This document shows, piece after piece, positions 32,460 to 45,478 of a stretch of 64,000 nt of DNA. Below the pieces are notes generated by a model. It saw only the letters and a program-made list of their open reading frames with translations, was not told where the DNA came from and searched no databases. Made by a program: the position numbers and the translations under genes. Source of the DNA: Polyodon spathula (Eukaryota > Chordata > Actinopteri > Acipenseriformes > Polyodontidae); the NCBI RefSeq assembly GCF_017654505.1, contig NC_054553.1:12265049-12329048 (forward strand), given 5' to 3'. How positions within the stretch are numbered: the first letter of the stretch is position 1; each line of letters opens with the position of its first letter.

Positions 32460-33176
32460 CTGTTAATATTTTTGTTTTCACATTGAGTTCTGGCAGAAAA
32501 AAAGGTGAAAATAAAGTCTGGAAAACAGAAAGATTGACAGCAATACATGTGGGACTGTAGGATGAGAGTAAGGAATGGTGCACTATTAAAACCAGAGCTA
32601 CAGGCTTTTATGGCCAAGACGGAGCAAAGTGTGCATGTGACAACAAAATCCCAAGATATTGGCCTGTATGGTAGGGTGACAAGAAGGAAGCCATTACTCA
32701 AGAAAGCCCACATTGAATCCTGTTTGAAGTATGCAGAGAAACACTCAGGAGATTCTGTAGCGATGTGTCAAAAAATTTTGAGGTCTAACAAAACAAAAAT
32801 TTAACTTTTTGTCCTAAATGCAAAGCGTTATGTTCAGCGCAAACCCAACACAGTGCATCACCCAAAGAAAATGGTGGTGGCAGCATCATGTTATGGGGAT
32901 GTTTCTCATCGGCAGGGACTGGGGCACTTGTCAGGATAGAAGAGAAAATTAATGGAGCAAAGTACAGAAAAATCAGGTAAATGTCCTTGAGTGGCCCAGT
33001 CAGAGCTTGAACAGTTTTGTAAAGAAGAATGATTAAATATTGTCCAAATCTAGGTGTGCAAAGTTGGAAGAGACCTATCCCAACAGACTCACAGCTGTAA
33101 TTGCTGCCAAAGGTGCTTCCACCAAGTATTAACTCAGGGGGGTGGAGACTTATCCAATTATGATATTTCAGTTTTG

Positions 33177-33260
<84 letters not shown>

Positions 33261-33345
33261 CTGAAAAAAAATCATCATTTAAATGCATGAAACTCTGAGG
33301 CACTGACACAACAAAATGTGAAAAAATGTGCAATTTTGTAATATA
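32460..33345 (+). mobile_element. Tc1-like transposon with decayed transposase
   Basis: Plus-strand frames show Tc1 transposase pieces: VTRRKPLLKKAHIESCLKYA and EKHSGD (end of the paired-like domain), ILRSNKTKI then a stop in place of the first catalytic region, and [20 protein letters not shown] with [15 protein letters not shown]. The C-terminal third, including the second catalytic aspartate, is deleted. A 3' UTR with GGGGGGTGGAGACTTATCCA-type sequence follows. A large (TA)n sits in the 3' UTR, then the AAATGCATGAAACTCTGAGG and AACAAAATGTGAAAAAATGT terminal sequence. Confidence 0.8.
33184..33258. repeat. (TA)n microsatellite inside the Tc1 3' UTR
   Basis: About 37 TA units replace the T-rich spacer seen in the other Tc1 3' end at 1030-1075. 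Confidence 0.95.
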
Positions 33346-33722
33346 TTCATATTCTGTACTGTTCTGAAATATATTGACATACAGATATTGCATAATATTT
33401 GTGGTGATCCATAATATAGTGAATATGTTATTAATCTAACCACAAAGGAAGATTTTAAAAAGTTGCATCAAACAACTTTAATTGTTTTAAAAATTATCAA
33501 TGATTTTAATGACACAGTTACAATGGACCTGGATTATAGCCTTTAATTTCAATGTCTAGGTAACAGGATGTTTTAGGCACAATATTACTATAATTCCAGG
33601 TGATTTGTGACACGATGTGTGATTAATTGTATAATCATTCCCAGGCTCTGATTAATTGAGCATAATATCAAGAACTGCTTGAATCCACCTGCTCTCATAT
33701 TAGAGTATAATATTAATATCTA

Positions 33723-33737
33723 CCGCTAGAGGGCACC
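33723..33737 (+). promoter_or_regulatory. CTCF-like motif
   Basis: CCGCTAGAGGGCACC matches the CTCF core consensus CCASYAGRKGGCRSY at 14 of 15 positions (mismatch at position 3). Occupancy is unknown. Confidence 0.35.
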
Positions 33738-33895
33738 AGTGAATCAAATATTGGGTTGTCAAGCCATACAAAACAATACTTTCAAAATGTCACACAATAT
33801 CAGAGAGTGTTGGATTTGGTTGTGTGTCACAGTAATACTGTGAATGTGGTCATAATATGAAATTCTGGTAAACTACACAAGAGCGTGCTCACACA

Positions 33896-33896
<1 letters not shown>

Positions 33897-33940
<44 letters not shown>
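33897..33940. repeat. (CA)n microsatellite
   Basis: About 21 CA units. Confidence 0.95.
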
Positions 33941-33941
<1 letters not shown>

Positions 33942-34284
33942 GGTAACTAATGAACTGAAAACTCCGTTTTAATAATTAGCTACAATGTTTTAGCTGCCAC
34001 CTTGTTCAGATAGCACGATAGAAATAGTTAGGTAGGCTGTTGTTGTCAGTTTGAAAGTAAATAGTGAGTTTTCAGTTTATCAGTCACTTCTCTTCATGAA
34101 GTGTTTCCAGTGACTGATGAGTACCCTGCTGGATCCCGATTCTCCTGGGATAGTACACATCAGCTTGTGATGGAGGCTGTACGAATGGAAGTTTTAATAA
34201 TAATGAAGATTATTAATCAGAATACTATAGCATAGCCTAAAACATCTCAAACATCTGTACATTCTGGTTCCATTTAGTACCAAG

Positions 34285-34375
34285 TGTTATGGTAATTATA
34301 TATTATATATATATATATTATATATATATTATATATATTATTATATTTGATATTATTATAGATATATATTTCCAA
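34285..34375. repeat. AT-rich (TA/TTA) low-complexity tract
   Basis: Irregular TATATA and TTATTA runs with many short palindromes. No coding. Confidence 0.8.
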
Positions 34376-34399
34376 GTATACAAACTACAGGTGGGTTCG

Positions 34400-36045
34400 A
34401 TTTAGTTCATTATTAAAGACTAACGACTGCGTTGCAGTAGACAAGTAACTTGTTTTTGTGTACAGAACAAGAAACAAAAACACATTGAAGATGTGAAAAA
34501 ACGACAAGTTGTCAAAAGTGTCCAGCCATTTAAAGTGGAGATATCAAAAACACAAGCCAAGAAAGTAGAAACAATTGGGGCAACCTTGACCCCCACCCTA
34601 ACTGTTTCTTTTAACTTCGCTTGCATTTTTGATAAAAGTTAGAAGAAACAATTGGACTGGGCACTTTTGATAACTTGGCCTTTTTTTCACATTTCCAATG
34701 TGTTTTTGTTTCAGGTGTACATGTGCGTGGATAAAAGTGCCTGGGGGTCTTCAAAAAAGTTTATTTTATTTATTTTTTTGCCTGTGATTCGTGCTACTAG
34801 CCTGTTTTAAAATATCAATAAATTGTTTACTATAAATGATACAGATGTCAAAATAAATGCGTTCCCTAGTGTATTTCCAAATTGACCAAATGAGTAAATC
34901 GTCATTAAACTCGGATGTCCTGTAATATACAAATGCGTGGATAAAAGTGCCTGGGGTCTACAAAAATAATACGATGGTTGAAAAAGGAGGAGGATTTTTA
35001 CCTTACTTTGGCGACTTATTTATCTTACTGTATGACAGGAATTTACTTTTTTTTTCTACATTTCAACTAAGAGTGTTGAGAACTACAAATTTAAAGTGAC
35101 GTGGTGCTTTTGGCTGATTTAGTTTTGCTGCGCCAATACTCTGCACTAAAGTATCCATGGTGTATAGATAGTCACTGGCAGTTCTAATGCTTCGCTGTAA
35201 CTTGGTGAGGAGCTACCGTTCCTCTCGATGAGTCGTGGCACTACTTAATACTGTAGTCCCACATCTGTCCAACAGATGTCACTGTTAAGCAAGAAATGGA
35301 TCTTAACCTTGCATGTGTGATCAAAGCTCTGCAGAGATTTTAAAAAGCTGTTTTAGGCAGTTTGTTTTAGTTCAATAACGTTGTATACATTGGTTTCAAT
35401 GTACCAGACAATACATTGTGTACTACATTCTTTAATAACTCTTAGGAATAATTATATTAGTTAGTTCTTATGTTTATAGAAAACAGGTCTCTGATGATGT
35501 CACAGTATTGACCTCAGTTCTCCTCATCTGCTGCCTTCACCTTCTGATCCCCTGTGCCTGAAGACTGTTGGCTCTTTTCTTCCAATCAGCAAGGCTGCCT
35601 CTACATGATATATCACCCTATAAGAAAAGAGAAGGCCAGCGCGTTGCCAGTAGGCTTATACAATATATGCCACACAAAAGGCAGGAAGGAAAATGAACAG
35701 AGACTTTATTACTGCAGTGAAAAGGCTGATAATTGCATCATTAGATTCCAGTTGGGGGGGACTGCCCATATCCCACCCCCCCCTCAACAACCCCCCCCCT
35801 TTGGGACACTGTATTTTACATTTCTGATATGCAGGGGTTGGATAACAAATAATACAGCAAATAAAACATATATATGTAGTATGAAGCACATACTTAGTGT
35901 ATCTACCTGTACACTGGCCTTCACATGACTGATTCATTTGTTTTACAAACAGGATTCCTGACATGTATTCCACACTATATAACAGCTGCACCTCTCTCCT
36001 GCAGCTTCACTCATGATAGGCAAAACCTCAGTTGCGGCAAATTTG
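34400..36045. other. No recognisable gene
   Basis: Two partial direct repeats of GTGCGTGGATAAAAGTGCCTGG[G] occur (about 34723 and 34935), and there is a C/G-rich patch at 35755-35802. Open frames lack domain or splice support. Confidence 0.4.
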
Positions 36046-36050
36046 ATAAA

Positions 36051-36222
36051 CCCTTATATGCATTTGCATGGTAATTTTGCAGTTCTCTCTTTCCCATTGT
36101 TATAATATGCATTTACCATACTTACCTCTCTGTGCTGTATAATGCTTACCTATGCGTTACCATGCTTTTACTTCACTTTATTACACTTTGCTATGCTTTT
36201 ACTATGGTCAGGTTTTACAAGG
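36051..36222. mobile_element. MITE-like family copy, best-bounded
   Basis: It begins CCCTTATATGCATTTGCATG and ends ATGGTCAGGTTTTACAAGGG, so the ends are inverted CCCTT/AAGGG. The interior carries TTACCATGCTTTTACT, TTTATTACACTTTGCTATGC and similar motifs shared with the other copies listed at 15330. Confidence 0.5.
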
Positions 36223-36634
36223 GGAAGGCTGATATTCAGCACTGGCTTTTGTATCCAAGTCTGCACAGATTATTAATATTACTAAAGGAATCAGGTCAAT
36301 GTGATACTCAGCTGCCCATTCTGGAGAACAGACTGCAGCTGTAGATTTCCACCCCAGCTTCCCTAAAGCAATCCCAGAGAGACGGTCACGTATCCCTCTG
36401 GTACAATTTAAACACCTTGCAGACTCGCTGTGTCCAGTCTGTACAGTATCACACCCAGTCAGAGGGTAGTGGAATTCCGTTGCAGTTTCAACAGAAAAGT
36501 CTTTTTTTAAGTGAGTATTGATTTCAGACTAGAATACACAGAAAACATGACGGGCTTGCTTTGGTAATGAAGCAGTAGAGAGGGAAGACAAGACCATCAT
36601 GCTTTCTGTTTATTCTAATTCAAAAATCAATACT

Positions 36635-36790
36635 CATTTTAAAACTTTCCCATAGTAAAAGCATGGTCAAGTGCAGTAAAGTGTGTTATAAAACATGGTT
36701 ACCTATAGTAACTGCATAATATAACAAGTGGCAAAACCTCAAACTCTACAATGCAAATTTACTGTGATAACCTGTATGGGTAGCTACATA
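36635..36790. mobile_element. MITE-like family copy
   Basis: AAAACTTTCCCATAGTAAAA followed by GCATGGTCAAGTGCAGTAAA. Same motif order as at 15340 and 38025. Confidence 0.45.
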
Positions 36791-38024
36791 TCAAAACTTT
36801 TGATACCTTATGCCACCTGGGTCCACCTCAGATTATCCAGTGCTTGTATTTACTATCACAGCAGCTAGGGGGCACTCTACCCTGAGAGGCTGCTCTATTA
36901 CCCCGATCCATAAAGAACTGTTGAATACACCTCAAAATACAGGCACGTTAAATCCCCTGTATTTGCACTGTACTTACACAGTAATTACCCAGCAGTTACA
37001 GTTTTCAATACATGGAATTACAACAGAATCATACAATGTTGTCCTAGGATTTTGTTGTTATTACATGTATGGGAATCTTTGCATTTACTTTGTAAGTTTA
37101 GTGAAATTAATGCATTTTGAAGTGAAAGATTTTCATGACTAAATGAAAGTCTTTACCTTCCCCGCCTCTTACTTTTTAGCAAGGTTTCATTCCAATTATA
37201 ATACTGGAAGGGCTGTGCACTGTCTCCCCTCCTCACCCACACACAAAAGCTGAGATGTCCAATCATTTAGTCAGGGCAGTACTTGTTTTAGGTTTGGTAT
37301 TCTGCTGTAAGCTTCCTTGGCGTATCTTGACATGTTATAGCCCAATGATAAGTTTAAACGATATTGTAATTGTCTTGTAAGTATGTTACAGATAAAACGC
37401 CCCAGAGTCCTGAGCTCACAAAGTAAGCTGAAGCTAAATGCACCCCTAACATGCTGCTTCCTGCTGAGCAGACCAGAGCCTTGGTAAACACTGGCCAGAT
37501 GAACAGCCGCAGGCTATATTAACCCCATTGCCTCCCACAGGAATATCCACAGAGCAGAGAAACGTGGTCATAGTTAGGAAATGCCTGATGAATATAACCA
37601 AGCCACGTTGGCTCATTCTCTTTTATTGGAAAAAAATGACTCTTTTTCTATTGAGCGATCAGCTTGCATCGATTTACATTGGATCCTGTCTTTCCATTGA
37701 TAATTAAGAGTAATTAAACAGTAATTTAAACATTCAAATCGTTACAAGCATGAGACAACCAGAAAGAAGCAAAGCTGTCATGCATTTAAACAAATGGCTA
37801 TTCAAAACATAAACATGGTCAATTATTATATTGAGGATATAGTGGCACCAACAATAATTTAGTTTTCCTAGGTTTCAGTACAAGATGTAGTATAGTTGGG
37901 TTAAATTGTTTTAAAAAAGTTGGTAGTATCTCTTTAGTACACAATTATAGTATTATGGTAAATTATATCCAATTATAATTATAGTAAAACATAGTTATTT
38001 ACATTTTTGGTTTTGGGTCAGGCC

Positions 38025-38185
38025 TAATAAAAACTTTCCCATACTAAAAGCATAGCAACTAATAAAGCATAGTGGAAGCATGTTAAAGCCTAGATAAGCA
38101 TTATAAAGCCCAGAGAGGTAGAGTAAAGCATATTATAAAACATTGCAAACTATGATAAATGTATAGTATAACCATGGAAAAAGCA
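38025..38185. mobile_element. MITE-like family copy
   Basis: AAAAACTTTCCCATACTAAAAG, then AATAAAGCATAGTGGAAGCA and AAAGCATATTATAAAACATT, collinear with 15345-15500. Confidence 0.45.
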
Positions 38186-38279
38186 GATAGTAGTAGTATA
38201 TTCCATAATCAAAGTGCATTTATGATGCATTGAAAAAGGCTTCAAGACCATTCCTCCAGTGCCTTCATGTAAACTGAAA

Positions 38280-38505
38280 CACTCCAGGGTTTTGTCACTG
38301 CTGTAACCCTCTGATAGGGGGCAACGCCCTGGACTCCCAGTAACAGAACAGGCTTCACGTCTGGATTGGGAAGATGCAATTTTGTTTTTCTTTATTTAAA
38401 AGCAGTAAAATGACACGATTCCTTGTGGAGAACCGAACCTGCCCTCCACTGACAGTATGACCCTGTGGCCATGCTTTTTACCAGACAAGCCACTCTGGAG
38501 CCCTA
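38280..38505 (-). mobile_element. tRNA-derived SINE
   Basis: On the minus strand the head reads GGGCTCCAGAGTGGCTTGTC (A-box TGGCTTGTCTGG) and later GGCAGGTTCGGTTCTCCAC (B-box GGTTCGGTTCT). A body with a T-rich stretch runs to about 38280. It carries a weak CTCF-like GATAGGGGGCAAC. Confidence 0.6.
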
Positions 38506-38929
38506 AACATTCAGATGTTTGGTTAGTTTAGAGAAAGGCAAACAGGTAGGTTAATGAAATACTTCAATGGAAGATAGTGCAGGAACACCCTGCACATGTG
38601 TTACAACTACTTTGCTTAAAGGGACTAAACTCCAGGAGGAAAAAGCACTCAGCTTGTCTGAAGACACTCCTGGAGCTGCAGATGACGACTTGCTTTTCGG
38701 ATCCTCTCCCTGGGTTCAGATTATAAACATGCTGCCGTCATCCTTGTAGCATCTTTTGAAAAGCACCAAATACTAACAAATACAACTGTGATAAAGTTGC
38801 TGAAGGTTTTGTATGCCATGTTACAGTTTGTAAGCATTTATTATAGTTTATGAACTTTTTCTAAGGATTGTGCTGCCATAATTAAGACTTCATCTCAGGA
38901 TATAAATACCATTATATAATAAAGTTTAT

Positions 38930-39035
38930 GATGGTTTGCCGTGTTTTTAATATGCTTTTTGGGCTCTCCAATGCTTGCACTATGCTTTATTACAGTTTCC
39001 CATGCTTTTACTGTGGGAAACCTTGATAAGGGACA
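38930..39035. mobile_element. MITE-like family copy, inverted
   Basis: TGCACTATGCTTTATTACAG then TTTCCCATGCTTTTACTGTG and GGAAACCTTGATAAGGG. This is the reverse complement of the left-end motif of the family. Confidence 0.45.
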
Positions 39036-39596
39036 CAAAGAGCCTTTATTTTAATTATCTAAACTGTGTTCATATTTAGATCTGACACAATTAATATTAA
39101 TTGAATAGGCTTCAGTACCGAGATGGAACTAAGACAGATTGCATAGCAGCTTGCTCCATTCCAGGTTTTACTACCAGCTTGATTAACCACAGTGTGTATT
39201 GGTAACAAGCTCATGTGTGTCTCATTAAACTCTTAGTAAAACCAGGAATGGATCAAACTGCTATGCAATGGAAGTCTTGTTTCCATCCCTGAAGCATAGG
39301 ATATATTGCTAAGACTCAAATACAGCCAACCAGACATACTGACCAAAGACTCAAATGGGAGTTCATTACGGACTGATAAACAGCATGCTTTCCACGCCAA
39401 GATATATGCTGCAGTGAAATCAATAGGCCTTTTTTTCTGCTGCATTAAGTACCAAATGATGATAAATGGTACTTTTCAACTGCTGTTACTTACTGTTCTG
39501 TAATTTTCATCTGCTGCAAGGTGGCATTGTGAATTTCTAGGTTTGCAAGAAATCTGACACTCCCCCCCAAAAAGTTGAAATCCACGTTTTGATTAA

Positions 39597-40017
39597 TGTG
39601 GCAGAGCACAGCTCTGCTCTTTAGAAATTGGCAGGGATGGGGTTAAATTCCCCTACCTGCCTTGGTTCATTGTGTTCAGGTGGCTGGGGTTGATTAGATG
39701 ATTAGTTTAATTAATGATCAATCAGCGCCCAGCCACCTGACATAAAAGGAGGCCTCTGCTTTTCATTTAGGAGGAGGGAGCTGAGGAAGCAGGTTGGTGG
39801 TTTTTGGTGTGTGATTTTTGAGAATTGTGAATCCAGTGAAGGCATTGCCCAGCCTGGAAATTGTTATTTTTGTTATTTTTGCTTTTTTTGTCTTTCTTTT
39901 TGTGTTTAAATTACTTTGTTTTGGCCCTTGTGCTCTTTTATTTTTGTGTATTTATAATAATATTTTTTTGAACTACAGACTGTCTCTGGACCTCTATCCA
40001 CTCGCCAGCATGCCACA
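39597..40017 (+). mobile_element. Solo LTR with perfect 5-bp target duplication
   Basis: The 421-base segment starts TGTGGCAGAGCAC and ends CAGCATGCCACA, so its ends are TGTGGCA/TGCCACA, a perfect 7-bp inverted repeat with the TG...CA signature of LTRs. ATTAA lies directly on both sides (39592-39596 and 40018-40022). Inside, CATAAAAGG at 39740 could serve as TATA box. No internal retroelement sequence is present, so this is a solo LTR left by recombination. Short open frames inside it are not genes. Confidence 0.9.
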
Positions 40018-40029
40018 ATTAAGAACATT

Positions 40030-42050
40030 CTTCCCAAACCCCAACACTTCATTTTAAACAGGCCAGTGGGCCAGCGTGCCTGGTGGAACACGCAAATGTT
40101 GAAAATTGGACATGTTTGAAACCAAATAGTCATTAAATGGAAAGGTTACCTAATGCAGGTGTGTAGAGTGTTGTCAGGATCGTCTTATCAAAATGAATTG
40201 TTAACATGAATGCAATTTCAAAGCAGCGAGATGAACAGGGGGGGGGGGGGGGGGGGGTTGTAGCCATTTGATGAGGAGAGCCCTTGTCAAGCAGTTTCAA
40301 AGCACTGCAGCCGAACAGATAATTGGGGTTTTGTAATCATGCACTACTTGAAATTGCAACGCCAAAGCAACTCATTCATTAAGCATAGTGCTCATGAATA
40401 TTGCATAGCCTTACATTTCCCTGTAATGTTGCACGGATTTCTATTCCTATATGATAACAACCCTGTATGTTAAATAGTGACTCGCTTCCAATTATATTGT
40501 CATGGTTTGTTTTCTGTTACTTTTTATAATGAGTGGCTCTTATTTTTATAAGTGTGTTTAAGGTGATTTTTTCACAAGTTCTTCAGTTCTAGCTGAAGTA
40601 AAACACATAGCCAAGTGTAACAAAGAACAGTGAGAGAATGGTAAAGCACAGGTAATGATAAAGCACCTTAAAAACAAACAGTAAAAGCCACTCACAGAGG
40701 TTATGAAGGACAGTACTTTTAAACTACTGACTCTTTAAATATGGTCTAAATCATAAGCAGGATATACATGCTATTACATTCTGTTTAGACAGCAGATAAT
40801 TGAGGTAAATTGCTTTCTGCATTTGATACATGCACTGTTTTACTGTAGATATGAGTAGCAAAACTGATGAGGAATGGCAGCCCAAAGAAGTACAAGTATA
40901 ATCGGCAAGGCCACACATCAATTGTGAACTGGCACCTGTTGCCATGGACAGGTGTAGTTTCCATGGCGACTACAAGACCTCCTTCAGACACTGGACAGAG
41001 GCAAAGGAAACCATTGAGAACTGCTACAACTTCTACTCGTTCAAAAGGAAACGAGTCAACAATGCAGTTTTTATTATGTAAATATTTCACTTCCTGATGA
41101 GTCCTGGCGGCTGGCACACTTCTTGTTATCTGCTTTCATTCACTGCGCCTGAGGACTTGAAGGTCACTTAAAGTTCAGAGTGTACATTTCATTCAGTATG
41201 CATAGCTAATTGGATTTGTATAATAAACATTAGCTGGTCAGACAAGAATTGTGAAAAATAAACACAGGCTTTCTTTGAATCGATTAATCAGAACTTGCGA
41301 ACAACCAATTAATTAAATTCTCACAGTCCTGTATGATATGTCAGTACCATTCACCCATGCCACGGCTGTAAATCTTATATTAGAGCCCCCAGTATGATGA
41401 AAAAAGGTGATGACAGTGACATTTGTCATCAGTATGTACAGAATGATTAGCGTTTTTTTCAGATATATTCGTACACTGTATGTACAATAGAGATGGGTGG
41501 CTGAAAGGACAGACAGATACCTACAGTATCCCCAGAACAGCATACTCTCAATAATGTATACCAATGTTAATACCATGTTTCATAATAATTGGAAAAACTC
41601 CATATTTATGTACAAATGCAATTGTGACATACATACAGTGAGGAATGGACAGAGAGACACCTCTTTCCTGGATTTTTACACAGGGTAGGTTACGCATGGC
41701 TTTACTTAGTTCTACTGTAGTGTGGAGTTTCTAAGAGAAGATGAAGCAATGACTGGGCCAGGCTGTTGAATCTTTGCCCTGGCTGAGGACCAGTTCTCAC
41801 ACAAGGCAGCAGTAGAGTAACAATCCCCTTGCGTTCTGTCAATGGCACAGCTTCCGCTGCTTCCTAGATTAGTGCAGCAGGCTCCCCGGGGGCTCTTTGT
41901 TTTCTCACATTTTTCAGATATATCATAAAGTATTTTCCTGAACCAAGGGAAGAGGAAGAGCAGGAGTCATGGAATACTTCCTCTAAAGGGAGGCCTCTGG
42001 AGAGCAGTCACTCAAGAGCTACACAGAGCTACAGACTCTGAGGCAGCAGA
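40030..42050. other. No recognisable gene; one dispersed-repeat copy
   Basis: Contains a copy of the GACAGACAGA...CTCCATATACCC-type family at about 41497-41600 (GACAGACAGATACCTACAGT, CAATAATGTATACCAATGTT). Nothing else was recognised. Confidence 0.4.
40238..40257 (+). repeat. Poly(G) tract, 20 bases
   Basis: A run of 20 G, with no gene nearby. Confidence 0.9.
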
Positions 42051-42055
42051 GCAGC

Positions 42056-42236
42056 TCACTAACAAACTCACTCACACACTCACTCACACATTCACTAACA
42101 CACTCACACTCACTCACACACACACACTGAACTCACACATTCACTAACACACACACACACACACACACACTCACACACTAACACATTCACTTACACACAC
42201 TCACACACTCAACTCACACACTCAACTCACACTCTT
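42056..42236. repeat. (ACTC)/(AC) simple repeat
   Basis: Irregular CACTCACTCACACA, TTCACTAACACA and pure (AC)n stretches over 180 bases. Confidence 0.9.
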
Positions 42237-42241
42237 TCAAA

Positions 42242-42478
42242 GGTAACACTTTACATTAAGTGCCTCTAATTACTATGTATTTCTATAGTACTTACTTAGT
42301 AGATGCACGTGTTCTTAAATATTACAATATTAACCCTCTTCTAATACAATTGCATACTTACATGGTTTTACTCATTAGGTGCATTGTAACTATGCATAAT
42401 AAAAGTGTAATTATTATTTACTAAGTAACCACTATTACTATACACAGTAATTAGAGACACTTCATGCAAAACGTTACC
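42242..42478. mobile_element. MITE with GGTAAC...GTTACC ends
   Basis: The left end GGTAACACTTTACATTAAG with TGCCTCTAATTACT is mirrored at the right end by AGTAATTAGAGACACTTC ... CGTTACC. The terminal inverted repeats are about 38 bp with a few mismatches. A second left end of the same family is at 57757-57838. No coding and no clear target duplication. Confidence 0.75.
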
Positions 42479-42479
42479 A

Positions 42480-45470
42480 CCAAACGAATCCTGCCACCAT
42501 CCATTTCAAATCAATTTGGAAAGAAAATGAAAGTATTAAGTAAATGCTTTTTTAGGCAAAATACATTTGACATGGGTGTTGCAGGCATTATTATTACATG
42601 TTTTAATAACTGAAGTTTGAAAATCCACCGACAATTGGACCCCATTTTACCAATGCTGTTCAGTTTCCAAGTCGCTTTATAACCCCCCTGTGCATGTGAT
42701 CAATGGGATGACAACATCACCTTTTAATGTAGGGAAGCAAAATACCAGGCAGTCACTAGAAGTACACTGGTCTGGGGGAACCAATTCTAATGTTACTGAT
42801 GCTAATACGAGTTTATTTTAAAGCGCTGGTTAGCACTAATAAATACTGCAGCAACAGAACTGAGAAAAAAAGGAAAAAAATACAATGGGCCATTTATTGT
42901 TCTGTATCAGCTTGTGTGGTTCAGTGACCCATGCAGCTGGGTTCCACCAGCCCCAGAGTTCTTTTGCCCATTGCCTGACACTCACTGCAAAGGGCTGCGT
43001 GCTCCTCAGTCAATAAAGTTAATCCCCGGTTGCATCCTCAATCTCCAATCCCTTTGATTCCTAGCTAATCCCAGTGCAGGGGGTCAGTCAGTAGACATAG
43101 GAGACCTCTGTTATACTGCCAGCTGCTGTGGGGAACGATGGATCAGAATTACCTCCCTGTGGAGCTGGAAAAGGGCAGCAGGGAGGGGGGATGGTGCTTT
43201 CTGATCTCTGTCATCTTGATCCATTGAAGGGCTGTCATTTACTTAAAGGTGGCGTTACCATGGTTTTAAAATACATTTTCTCACTTCACATTAGCACATC
43301 ACAATATATTGTAATTGAGGTTTGAGAGGGGTAAAAAAGGCAGTAAATGCTCCAGCCCAGTCTTTGTCCCAAAACTTGTTGGGAAGGGGGGGTAGTATAT
43401 ATTTCAGGTGATCTTGCAGAAATGCTGTTTAACTTCACTAGAACATCTTCTAGGCTGTAGTGTGATACATGAGGTCAGAGTCGCTCTGCTTTATGAGGTT
43501 GCAAGCCAGTTCTGCCACTTTCTGTCATTGTTCTCAAGCAGTGTGCCTTGTCCAGTGTTGAAGGTTTCTGTGGTGTGGGACTGAGTAGCACGTCTGTTGC
43601 GTGACACAATATGTTGTATTCATCTTGATCTGGTGGAGGTTTTATCCTAACATTGCCATTCCAGCAGACTCTCCTGATGGACACAATGAGAGACGAGACA
43701 GTTTCAAAGAATCTGCCTTCTGCTTTTTTTCACTTAATGTTTCTGACTGTTTTATAAACAAGTGAAAATGATACATTTTTATAAGACCCCCCTTTTAAAA
43801 GGATCTTTCAGTGTCTATGTGCAAATACATGTGTTATTTCATGCGCTTATATTCCCAAAGGGATCCCACCCTATTTTACATAAGGAACTGCAGGAACGAA
43901 GGATGTGTTTTCCAGGCTGTTTAAAGTAACCTACACTTTTAAGCTTAATCTTTGTCACCTCTATCTCTTTATAACCCCTGCACTGATGTCGTCAAGAACC
44001 TCAAACTGCTCAGTAACATACACCCCCACATGGCAGTCAACAAAGTTAGAGTTATCATTGTGATGAAGGCAGAACATCAACCTTATGTACAGGTAACAAT
44101 GTGAATGCAATGGCAGACAGACAGGTACCTCCTTATATCCACAGATTCTGATACTAAATAGTAGCTAAATAATGTCTTAACTGAGGTTCATCCCAATTGG
44201 ACATAAGTCACCAACCATGACAGTAAACACTTTGGTGCGACAGATAGACAGACAGACAGACCGGATGCCTGCATATATTCAAAAATTCATCGCAGTGCTC
44301 TAGATAAAAAAGAAAAGGTACGTATAAGCCTCCTTATAAGAGTGTCTCATAGAAAAGCATACCAAAGTGTAATGAATCATTGTGAAATCATGCTAAAGCA
44401 TAGGTAAACCTAGGTAAGCAATTTATCATCTTTAATATTGGCCAAAGAAATTTCAGGTGGCTATATCACATCGATGTCAGGGTCTACTATATATTATCTA
44501 AAACTTTGGATTATTGAAACTTCAATAACTTGAATAGTTAATCAATAAACTGACCATATAAACTCAGTATGTATGCAGTTACTGTAATGTTAGTGTCCTT
44601 TTTTAATCTTCACAATTACATCATTGTAACTGAAGGAAAACAGCAGAGAGAGAGAGAGAGATCTAGCTGTTTCACAATATAAATTACTATTCTCTGAAAA
44701 TAATAACACATTAATAAAAGCAACGATGTTGCCAAGGCTTTATCATTTAAATACACAAGTGCCCATCTCCTTTAATGAGCTGTTTTCCTCAGTTTCACAA
44801 CACAAAAATGAGGCGCCTTTTTATTGGATCAGATTTTTAATAGAACACTCATAAATATAGTGCTTATTAAATACATCTAATAAAAATAAACGTTTTCCTC
44901 GTAATCTAAGCAGTGAAATGATTCACTTTTCCATCTGTGGTTTTGTAATACTTTGGCACTGACATGGTGAGGAACAATGTCACAGGATACATCCCGATCT
45001 GCCATTTAATGTCGGGCCTCTCTCAAACAGAGACTGTGTGGTGATTTTGTGGTGGGCTTAGTCAGGACACTTGTGGTTTAAAAACAAGATTTTTATTAGA
45101 CAATAGAACAGTTGATATAAGCAAGTATCAGAGCATTTTTTCTTGTTTGGCCTCGAAATACTGTTCAGGGATGTTGAATAGTTTAACTGTTTTGTATTTG
45201 TTTATAAAATGGTTACTACTGTATATATTAACCACCATTAACAAAAATGACATTTGTTACCTGTACTTGTTACACGTTATTAAGCAAGTTGTTAACAGTA
45301 ATTAACTATCCCTTCAAATAAGCATGACCATTTTGACCAGTGGTTGTCAATTAAATTTAATGGCAGGCCAAGTGACCCATGTGCTTGCAATATCGTCGTT
45401 ACTGAAAACTGAATTAATTAACAAAGCAAATCTGGAATAATTCTGGTCCGCCTACATATGTCTAGAGAAC
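42480..45470. other. No recognisable gene
   Basis: Contains a dispersed-family copy at about 44088-44270 (GGCAGACAGACAGGTACCTC and a GACAGATAGACAGACAGAC run) and a MITE-family remnant at 44330-44420. Open frames near 43128 and 43475-43684 show no domain. Confidence 0.4.
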
Positions 45471-45478
45471 TACACATC

